Shown here piece by piece: positions 55,768-64,000 of a stretch of DNA of 64,000 nucleotides. The position numbers were made by a program, and so were the translations under genes. This DNA comes from Ciona intestinalis (lineage: Eukaryota; Chordata; Ascidiacea; Phlebobranchia; Cionidae). The stretch is taken from NCBI RefSeq assembly GCF_000224145.3, contig NC_020172.2, positions 2,649,557 through 2,713,556 on the forward strand, written 5' to 3'. Within the stretch, counting starts at the first letter, position 1. The number at the start of each line of letters is the position of its first letter. The notes below the pieces were generated by a model. That model worked only from the letters and a program-made list of their open reading frames with translations. It made no database searches and was not told the origin of the DNA.

Positions 55768-57341
55768 GTAACCGAAATGTAAACTAACAGATTATATGCT
55801 CCCAGTCAGATGACAGTTTTTAAGCATGTTGTTTCGCTGAGTATTTACCAACTACTACTACGCTCTGGGTTCGAGGCAAGGCATGTGAACGCAACCTAAT
55901 TTTTAACCGGTCAGGAGTCGTTAAATTTTTGGGCTGTGAAGATCTACTTTAAACAAAGGACGACATCGTAAAGCAAGCGAACCTTGTGCAGTTAAGCACC
56001 TCGTTAGCAGACTCCGCTTAACCATGGCCGTGTGTTCTGCCGCCTTTGAATGCAACAAAGCCTCCGCTGGTAGTTTTCTGTGACGGCGAGTTCTGACATC
56101 AGACGCAGCGACAGAAGAGACGGACAGGCATATACTCCCCTTTAAACTTGGCATGGGTCTAGCGGCTAGACTGCTGGGAAAGGTCACCATTAATGAATGA
56201 TGTGTTGTATATTAACTTAAAAAATCTAAACTGATAATTCAATTTGTCTTTGCCTGTACTCTCATACCACATTTTTGGTGAGAACATTTTGATCTTTTTT
56301 CTCGTATGTACAATTTTTTACAATGTTTTTGTTAATGTAAAATACCAATCCAGTTTAATTTGAGTTTTTTATTTAAAATAATATAAAAGAAGATAATTTT
56401 TACTCGGTTGGTAGGAAGAGAAAGGGAAACTACGCATACTGGCTACTATTGCTTTATAGTCAGTCAAATTAATAAATAATTACAACAACAGTCACAAATG
56501 GTAGTCAAAATTTTGTCGGTAGTTCAAAACGATTTGCAGACTTTAGGTGGTATTGTGGCGCTCGGAAAACAAAAGACTGCTGCTTGTTTTGAAAGCATTA
56601 ATTGTGATCTTTCTTCTCTATGGCAAGAGAGTCGTAAATCAGAGTCCTGCGCCCGCCAAAGACAATTGGTAATCATTGACGTTACGGGTTCTAGAGACGG
56701 GCTGGTAACCAAACCGTCAGTCAGTATAGCGATGGCTCCAGTACCTTCGGGTCTGCAGTAGCACAGTGGAATGGGTTATAAAACCTTGTATTGCCGCCGT
56801 AAACCCGATTTAGTGATTGATATAGAAAAATATCTTGTCGTATTTTAGCAGTTTGCGAGCAACCGTAAATTTATTACGGTGTAGTTAAAATTTCACCTTA
56901 GGTTTTTTTGTGTTTTCTCGCTCAGTTTCAGTGGTTTTTTATTAGGCGTTTTACGTTTACATAAATCTAATTTACGCCGTTATAATTTTCAGCGACTAAT
57001 GAAAGCCGAGCTCGTAGTAAACTTTCAAACTGATAAACTACTGAAATAAAACGTGCCTATATAAATTAGGAATAACCGAATTTATAGCAATAAATCGACC
57101 GTATTTTTGTTCAGCTGTGATTTAAAGTACTTTTACAAGCAGTTACCTGATTTTTGTAACTTAAGATGTATTTGGAAATTGTGGACAAAATAGAAAAGTC
57201 AGAAGATAAATTATAGCAGTTACATTTAGAATTTGTTGTGTACTCTTTTTAGTTTATGCTAACTGTATGTTTTTTCTTGGTTACATTTATAGTTTGCTGG
57301 TTTAGGTTTTCAGTTTTAAATATTTAGTCTGTTGAATCCCT
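55768..57341. other. Hox12 upstream region
   Basis: No coding supported. The last kilobase is rich in TTTAT/TTTAC-type words (for example around 56950-57000), the kind bound by Cdx and posterior Hox proteins. That is common in AT-rich DNA, so only suggestive. A 3' splice site (ggtttaggttttcag) precedes the start codon by 28 bp. Confidence 0.4.
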
Positions 57342-59240
57342 ATGACAGCAAAGGTTTTTAGCGGCGACTATCACTACAATATGAGTTTTGCATTCGGAGA
57401 CACTACATCCGAACAAGAAGCGGACTCTCTCTTTTCCTCCGCAGGACCGAGCCAAGAAAACATCACTCAGCCGGAAGAGCCCCTTCAAGTTCCGGCCAAA
57501 GTTACATCTTGCTCATCGGTGCATGTAACGGAGCAACTGGCTTATTTCAACCCAATGCGAGTCAACGATTCTTACCCGATGTCTGAACACGTTCCAAGTT
57601 ACGGTAGAGACGTCTCGCAGCAACCTTTGAAGAAATGGGAGTCCTATAGCGCCAAGGGCCTGACTCCCACACTGGCGACACCTGCTGCTAAAACCGATGT
57701 ACAGCAGTCTACATACGCAGCCATGCCAAAGAACGGTAAACCAGCCCCCAGTTCTCTAACAGAAGCATGCGGTGTTTTAAGAGGCAGTGAATATGAGCGC
57801 TCAACCATCCCATACTACGGTACCTCTGCTCACGTCCGGCAAAACATTGGAAAAAGCGACAACGGCATCGTCTCAGCTCTCCGCACGTCTCCCATAATTC
57901 GTTCGCCGATCGTCACCGAAAGAGAAAATGGCCGCTCGCTATCGACTTCAGGTTCAGACTCCGGCGCCCACGGGAATCTGGTGCAGTCGGCGCCGCCGAG
58001 AACAATCTCGGATCTCCCCAACCTGAACAGCGGTTACCCGTCGACCGACAACCCATTTCGTTGCTTACCTGATAGCGGTGATGCTTTCAAAGGCCTTACT
58101 GCATGCGGTAGTATGTTAAGTCAATCAACCTGTCAGGAACAAAGATACACCCTTCCACATTCAACCATCCATACTGAACATCCGTTCGACCACCCCGGCC
58201 ACTCTAGCATGTCCGTTACATACGCCAACGACAGTTTATATTTTGGTTCAAGTAAGTCTATATTTAAACTTTATTTTTTTGAATTTTCTTACTTAATGCG
58301 CAGACCTAAGCTATATGTTTTTAACTTTACACATTAATGAAGATGATGGATTTGTTTTTTTACATCAAAACTTATTAAATGAAACGTGCATCATGATATG
58401 AATGGCTGTTTTTTGTAACTAACATGTTTTTTTACAGTGGATCATTACGGCTCACAGCTAAGCGCGAGGCAGTACCCTCAATTCGTCACCCACCCTTACT
58501 ACCCCCATTACCCAGCTCCTTCATTACATCATACAGATTTTGCAACTTCCACAATTCCAAATCAAGGTATGTAACTTTATCAGTGTTTCCAATAAATTTA
58601 CAAACGCCCATACATGTAGTACTGTGGAGCAATATATGAGATACCATTAGGAAATAAATGTTATATTTCCTGATCGTGTGTTGAACAATTAACAACGCTC
58701 TTTTAGAGTCGTGTGGATACGGTTATTTAATTCTGTGTATTTTTGATTATTAACAAAATAGGACCATAAAAAGAATGAAATGTCCTTTCTTATTCCATCT
58801 ACTATAATGAACTTTATTTTTTAGTTGTAGCTCACGACCATGTAGCACTACTACCACACCACCATCATCCAGCTGCAGCAGCCTACAGTCATCCATACCA
58901 AACTGTTCTTCCTGGTCAGCATTACCCAGTAGATGTTACAAGACATGGAGCCCAGAGAAGGCGTCGAAGGCCATACACTAAGTACCAACTTTCCGAGCTA
59001 GAAAGAGAGTTCGGAGCGAACGAATTCATAAGCCGAGAAATGCGAGAACAAATTGCCGTTAGAGTGGGCTTGAACGACCGGCAAGTTAAAATCTGGTTCC
59101 AAAACCGAAGGATGAAGAAAAAGAGAATGCAGCACCGTGGGGAGCAGTCTGTAGAGGACGAAGATCAACTAGGGATGACAGAAGAGCCCGATCTTCAGTT
59201 AGGTGCGGTTCCTCACTGTGAGAATTACATGACGGGCTAG
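57342..59240 (+). CDS. Hox12: Homeobox protein Hox12 (posterior Hox)
   Basis: Three exons, 57342-58251, 58438-58566, 58825-59240, GT-AG, both joints phase 1; 484 residues. The long first exon is Ser/Thr/Pro-rich; exon 2 is Tyr/His/Pro-rich ([11 protein letters not shown]); exon 3 begins with short His and Ala runs and carries the homeodomain at about 389-448 ([44 protein letters not shown]) plus an acidic C-terminus. NEFI in helix 2's start and NRRMKKKR fit the Hox12 class; Gln50 and Asn51 are present. The first ATG after an in-frame stop was taken as start; a second Met (MSFAFGD) lies 12 codons on. Oriented away from Hox13, unlike the single orientation of vertebrate clusters. Intron 2 holds a MITE. 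A poly(A) signal aataaa is at 59608-59613. Confidence 0.93.
58616..58807 (+). mobile_element. MITE in Hox12 intron 2
   Basis: tagtactgtggagcaatata to tattccatctacta; it fills most of the intron and ends 17 bp before the homeobox exon. Confidence 0.75.
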
Positions 59241-59276
59241 CGGCTTGATTCATATCATGATATTCTTTCATATTCA

Positions 59277-59292
59277 TCGTGAATTTTCACGA
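59277..59292. repeat. Short hairpin in the Hox12 3' UTR
   Basis: tcgtgaa and ttcacga separated by two bases, 37 bp after the stop codon. Confidence 0.5.
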
Positions 59293-59607
59293 GCGGAGTC
59301 ATCGCGCCGGTACAGAGGCCAGCAGCAGCAGTAATGGGGTGGGAGAACGCCTCCGCTGTAACTATGAGGAAATTCCAACTTTGTATTCGTGTAAAACCAT
59401 ATTGCACCTTCAAGCCATAACAAATGTTCGTACTATAGCAAAAAAGCCAAACTCGCAAAACACATTCATTTCTTTTCTTTTCATTTCTATAGTGCATTTC
59501 TTTGGTACAGCTCATTAGAGTGTATACATTATTATGCAATAATGCGCTTTATTTGTTAAGTGCAGTTTTGTTTTCTAGCACTTAGCCTTCATTCATGCTC
59601 ATTTGTT

Positions 59608-59613
59608 AATAAA
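59608..59613 (+). terminator. Poly(A) signal of Hox12
   Basis: aataaa 368 bp after the stop codon. Confidence 0.55.
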
Positions 59614-60880
59614 TCATTGCCAGACATCGATTTTTTTTGTTTCGAACTATTTTATTCTCGTATACATCTAAGCAGACAAGTTTTTTTTCTCAGAAAAGAA
59701 AAGTTTCTTTGAATTACCGAAGTACAGCTCGAGAAATTTGTCCAATACAGCAGTTTCTAGCAAGGTATTCTGTTTCAGAAATCATTCTGGCTTCCTATAA
59801 TAGTTATTATACCAAAGAAGCAGCACTTTACATTTAAACAACTTAATGTGTCTTAAATTTTCGTTCTTGTTTATGTGAGTTGATACCAAAATATCATTTT
59901 TATTGCATTATAAACTTGGTATACAGCATTACAAATTTGTAAATTGTTAAATTTGTATAAGCAGTGTAAAGGCAAGTATAGCTGTTATCATGGTCTTCTC
60001 AATACAAAGTGTATTTGACAACTAATAAAATCTGTATATATACAGGCAGTACAAAGCAAAACATGCATATACAATATCTACGTTATTAGTAAGTTGTACT
60101 AAGTTATACAGTCCTTAACCAAATTAGGCAAAGATTGAAACCTTCAGGCCGGAGTTACGGAAGTTGTAAAACAGTTTCAAATGAGCAAGTGTAATTTACA
60201 AGTTGTATTGCCACTGCTTGAGCACTGCAGGCATATCGCACCAGACCGAAGCCATAAAACCGCCATAAATGACGTTTCGGAAACGTTCGCTGTCCGTTTA
60301 TTGTCAGCGCATGTAATTTCGTGTCCCGTTTGCGTACCAGGAGAGTTATGACTAATACACTTCTTGCGCGGCATTATTATGAAGCGAGAAAAATCTATGA
60401 GTGCATTAGCGAAATTATAACATAAGTTTTGGTCTATTGAGAGTGCTTAGGAAAATTAGCGTCTGTTCAAATCTTGCATGCATGTAGATATTTTCATTAA
60501 GTTGCATTTGACTTTGTACCTTTTGACTTTGTTGATTTTAGCCGGAAATGTGAAGCGGTGACTGCCTGCAGTGAAGCATTAATCTCCGTATATGTAACAC
60601 TTACAATGCCGATATCCCGTCTGCAACAGTTGGTATAACGGACAAGACGCTTAGAATAACTTAAACATATTAGTAAAACATAAAAGGGTTGAAACAATGG
60701 CTAAAAACAAACCGCTATGCGGGAGAAAGCAAACTGTTGCTTTGATGCTTTATTCTTTCCCTTGTTAACCGCGCGGAAGTCGTTACTATTCGCAGTGCCG
60801 TCGGCAGAACGCGAAGAAGGGAAAAGCCTGCAAGTTTTTGCGATCAAAGAAATACCGCTCGGACAATGGCATGACGCTGC
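59614..60880. other. Gene-free spacer after Hox12
   Basis: AT-rich, no supported exon on either strand. Confidence 0.5.
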
Positions 60881-61110
60881 TTCTGCCTCGCAAAGAGCAT
60901 AAATTACGCGCGAGGCCGCATGTATCAAAGAAACAAGCGCCGACTGCAGTATACCGGTGCCCATTACCACGCGTGGGAAACTTGGGGAAAATGGCGGTAC
61001 CCCGCCACGGCGCGAGATCGGCAGCGCGCCCGCGGGAATTCACACCGTTGTATCCCGCCACGGAATTCGGTTTGATCAGGGCAATAAAACTTCCGCAAAA
61101 TAGGAGCGCG
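60880..61110. promoter_or_regulatory. CpG-dense island
   Basis: About 230 bp with many CpGs (cgcgcgagg, cacgcgtggg, gccacggcgcgag, gcgcgcccgcggg) in otherwise AT-rich DNA, with an aaaatggcgg motif near 60988. Both strands have open frames only because stops are rare in such sequence. It may be a promoter or enhancer of an unseen transcript. Confidence 0.35.
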
Positions 61111-61568
61111 CCCACCTCGTAACGTACATGACCTACCAATTTAAATTTTTTTACCATTTTTTACAAATGTATTCAGATCTAATCAATTTATTTCATTCAT
61201 AATATAATTCCGTCTTTTGTGTTGGACCTATTTCGATTTAATTTTAAATGGTACAGTGTTAGCCCAGTATACGAAGACACCTAAAACTCGTACGCAGATA
61301 AAAGTGCTTAATGTTTATTATCCTAACCAAGTTTTTTATAGTTTATTCTGAAATAGCTATCAACTTTAAAAACCTAAATTGTAAAAAAAATTGCTTGCAT
61401 TTAAATATATGGATCTATAGAAATATTACTTTATGCAAATGACTAATAAATGCATTTTAATCAAAATATATTTAATACCCCCTACAATAATGTTACTGTG
61501 TCCGTCAGTTTTGATTTTAACATATGATTTGATGACTAGACCATGAAACAACTTTTTGTTGCATGATA

Positions 61569-61707
61569 TAGAGGTTGGGGTAAGATGGTCAATGTTTTCA
61601 ATCTGTGTTATTTTCCTATTTGGTAGAATACAATTAGTATTTGTAGATTTATATTACCATAGCCCGATGACTCTATAAACAGAGTTGTTAATTGTTAAAA
61701 CACTATG
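61569..61707 (-). mobile_element. MITE, second subfamily, shortened
   Basis: tagaggttggggtaagatgg, then antisense interior; the right end is replaced by the next copy. Confidence 0.7.
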
Positions 61708-61893
61708 TAGTAAAGTGAGGGATGGGAGGACACCTTTTCAGTTCATTTTTGCGTCCAATTTGGTAGTAAACAAAGAAAACTTAAAGGATTTAAAGCCGTA
61801 TTCCTACGACTTCCATAGACCGTTGTTAATTGTTCAAAACAGATGTTTGGATATTATGTGCTAAAGGTTACCCATCTTCTTCCACCCTACTGT
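61708..61893 (-). mobile_element. MITE, first subfamily
   Basis: tagtaaagtgagggatggga to cccatcttcttccacccta. Confidence 0.82.
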
Positions 61894-62092
61894 ACAATAA
61901 ACTAACCGGATATATCGCTTTCCGTAGACGTCCCCGCTCTCGTAACTCATTATTTCCAGTTAATTGACTTAGCGGATGGCATCTAAAGGACAGGTGAACA
62001 CACAACCTATTAAACGCACGCTCGCATACCGACCGTTCTAAATTAACTGCATCTCAAATACAGCGAATTATTTGCGACTTGGTCAACACACG

Positions 62093-62106
62093 GTAGCCAT
62101 GGCAAC
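62093..62106. promoter_or_regulatory. RFX X-box
   Basis: GTAGCCATGGCAAC fits GTNRCC-N2-RGYAAC at every position and is nearly palindromic. RFX factors use such sites at cilium-gene promoters. It lies 155 bp before the ATG at 62262. Confidence 0.65.
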
Positions 62107-62261
62107 CCAGCCGTTACGCCACTGGCGGTTTGCTCGCTCGTAAAGCGGGGAAGGAAGGCTAGCAGTAACATCTGCGATTACAGAAGCTGTTTTGTTAGCG
62201 TACGGAAAGCGGACACTAAACCAAGTTTGCTTTGCATGACTTGGCTTGAAAAAGCGCGACT

Positions 62262-62339
62262 ATGACGTCACAAATGTCTGGTGGTTACTCAACTTTAGGT
62301 CTAGAAAATATCGAATGCTCCCCTAAAGCGAAAATCAAG
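62262..62339 (+). CDS. Possible first coding exon of an unidentified gene
   Basis: ATG followed by 26 codons (MTSQMSGGYSTLGLENIECS then PKAKIK) up to an AAG/GTAAAA donor. It stands behind a perfect X-box and a GC-richer leader, so a cilium-related gene reading off the right edge is possible. A strong acceptor (cacgtttttccttcag, 62650) follows, but all three frames after it close soon, and a 13-nt microexon (62676-62688, between atatcag and gtaaga) is only a speculation. The protein family is not recognised. Confidence 0.35.
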
Positions 62340-62419
62340 GTAAAAAGTAAATCAACACGTAGTTTGATGGGCACAAATCAAAGCTAGCAGTTTCGGTTTG
62401 ACTTTTCAAAATTGTCCTT

Positions 62420-62625
62420 GCCGTGGCACAATATAATGAACGTGAGAGGATACGGGTTTCGGGCCCGGTCTGCTAACATTGTGGGCGTATATATGATTCG
62501 CCTATATAGTTACGTATGTGGTGACTTGTAAGCGGGTACGAGGTGTATAAAACAAAACGCCCGTGTTATAACTATACTGTCGTTGCCCCGGCATAGGAAC
62601 AATTAAGATACATTAATTACTCACA
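62420..62625 (+). mobile_element. SINE, diverged
   Basis: cttgccgtggcacaatataa to ggaacaattaagatacatta; the central block is lost. Confidence 0.78.
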
Positions 62626-62881
62626 TTCAAAATGCACGTTTTTCCTTCAGTTAACATTCACTTATGATATATCAGGGTAACGCAACAGGTAAGAATTTGG
62701 ACACATCGTGTAACAGCACCTGCTCAAACACAGTTTTAGTCGTAAACATCAAACCCAACTAACTGCTGTACAAACGAAATCCGAACAGTTTTATCGCCAT
62801 CTCCTTGGTACACCAACTTAAAATTGCAAAATGTCTCATTATTACAAAAACGCACTAACGTTTTACCATAAATGTTTGTTT

Positions 62882-63032
62882 ATAGTTAATGTTCCACGTT
62901 TCCTATTCGTGCTTTAACAACGCTCTTTTAGAGTGGTTAGAAAATAGTTATACAATTCCTTAAACATAGGCTATTTCAAATGACACGATAAATAAAAATG
63001 AAAACATGAACTATTTTACCCCAGCATAGTAG
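62882..63032 (+). mobile_element. MITE, second subfamily, left end lost
   Basis: tagttaatgttccacgtttc to aactattttaccccagcata; followed at once by another copy. Confidence 0.7.
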
Positions 63033-63223
63033 TAAGGCGGGAGATGGGACATCTTTAGCACAAATATCCAAATATCCCGATCGTATTTTAAACAATTGAC
63101 AACGGCCTACAAGACTCGTGAGAATATAGTTTTATAATTCTTTGAATATTTTTTTGTTTACTACGAAATGAAACGAGAAAATAGAATGAAAAGGTTCCCC
63201 ATCTCCCTCCCCCCTCCCTACCA
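63031..63223 (+). mobile_element. MITE, first subfamily (family description)
   Basis: Family: about 195-205 bp, ends tagtagggtgggggaaga and the reverse complement, TA on both sides, interior agcacataatatcc ... gtttactaccaaatgggacg, no coding. TA targets and size suit a Tc1/mariner-type MITE; a Ciona MITE (Cimi-1) is known, and identity with it is unverified. The second subfamily has ends tactgtggggtaagatgg. This copy begins at the end of the previous one. Confidence 0.85.
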
Positions 63224-64000
63224 TACAAACATTTTAAATCACGACAGACGGCTGTGGGTCAATGTGTTCTGATCGTTGTGTGATTTATTAAAAATCTATA
63301 ATACCCATTCACCATGTATGTACGTCCAATACACTCTAACGTTTGATCTGACCGCCTAAAAGATCCTACACATGTGAACACATTTTATTATTATAGTACT
63401 ACGCTATAATATACACTGCCAGTATTTAATATCGTATTACTTTTATTTATAAAACGAAACACATTGTTATAAAAGCAAATACATATGAATACAAATGTGT
63501 TAAACTAACTAATGGTTGTTTTGGATCAGCACGATATCTCGCCCAGTTATTAAGCTGAGCACTGCCCTCTTGCGACTCAGCTTAAAGACAGGGTAGTCTA
63601 TCATGGTGTATATACACAATAAGGCAGTGTACAAAATCAATACATCATAATCCTTTACCGAAGTATTGTTAAGTGCTGTGTGTTAAAATATATAGAATTG
63701 TGGTACTATAAAACATAAGATACACAGCTAAAAAAACGTTTTAAATAGTAGTAACTTTCTACAGTATTAGGGCACACTAATACAAGTTTCGCTATTCTTT
63801 GGCGTGAGTCTGTACATTCTAGCAGGCCGCCTAAAGCTGTGGAGTCCAAATCTCCACAACTTTAAACTACCTACTACAGAGTACAGAGAAATCGTTTGGA
63901 ATTCCAGGCGGTTTCTTACTTCAGTGAATCTTTCGTCTCGTTCAAGTTAAACTTTCGTAGCCAAGTTCTAAACCACAGAATATCAAACCCGCTGAAACAG
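63224..64000. other. Right-edge region, nothing supported
   Basis: No exon recognised. A short hairpin (tgtggag / ctccaca, 63839-63858) is present. Confidence 0.45.

Noticed and set aside
55921-56190. 89-residue minus ORF in the Hox12/Hox13 region
   Set aside because: Low-information Ser/Arg/Leu composition, no splice sites in phase with Hox13.
60786-61157. Long ORFs on both strands around 61 kb
   Set aside because: The stretch is CpG-dense so stops are scarce; frames on both strands are equally open and look like nothing known.
1-64000. CRISPR arrays, bacterial operons, LTR or other virus-like elements
   Set aside because: No direct-repeat/spacer array, no bacterial gene arrangement and no polymerase, capsid or long terminal repeats were seen.

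Overview
The window looks like nuclear DNA of a solitary sea squirt, most likely Ciona (intestinalis/robusta type). It is AT-rich, genes have many short GT-AG introns, encoded proteins are chordate-like, and the DNA is full of short MITEs and tRNA-headed SINEs. A posterior Hox pair (Hox12 and Hox13) lies without other Hox genes nearby, as known for the broken Ciona Hox complement. All exon models below were read by eye from splice sites and reading phase; none has been checked against transcripts.

Layout. 0.3-6.8 kb (minus): a secreted or cell-surface protein of at least ten six-cysteine (selectin-type) sushi/CCP modules, one module per phase-1 exon, running off the left edge. 6.9-7.4 kb: a non-autonomous DNA transposon with a tRNA-like segment and telomere-like repeats. 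10.2-18.0 kb (plus): an 11-exon CYP4-type cytochrome P450. 20.0-23.0 kb (plus): a 10-exon type I membrane protein with glycosaminoglycan-type SG motifs and one EGF-like module, with no assigned family. 23.6-25.4 kb (plus): intronless axonemal dynein intermediate chain 2 (DNAI2). 25.7-39.5 kb (plus): 27-exon TBC1D32/Broad-minded. 39.8-41.4 kb (minus): ZNRD2, tail-to-tail with TBC1D32. 41.7-42.5 kb (minus): an intronless 14-3-3. 44.8-46.3 kb (plus): a two-exon SLC35G-like drug/metabolite transporter. 47.1-52.8 kb (minus): Hox13. 57.3-59.2 kb (plus): Hox12, head-to-head with Hox13. 62.3 kb (plus): a possible first exon behind a perfect RFX X-box, leading off the right edge.

How parts relate. DNAI2 (outer dynein arm) and TBC1D32 (ciliary assembly and Hedgehog signalling) are adjacent cilium genes. 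The two Hox genes share about 4.5 kb of divergent upstream DNA. No operon is evident. Repeats split by territory: MITEs (about 37 copies and fragments) crowd the P450, EGF-protein, SLC35G and Hox regions and are absent from about 22.5 to 43.5 kb. SINEs instead fill the TBC1D32 introns, mostly in the sense orientation.

Most notable non-gene signals: a miRNA-like hairpin in TBC1D32 intron 20, duplicated splice sites in two genes, a palindromic two-way poly(A) signal between TBC1D32 and ZNRD2, recurrent side-by-side MITE pairs, and an unexplained exon-like stretch just 5' of Hox13.
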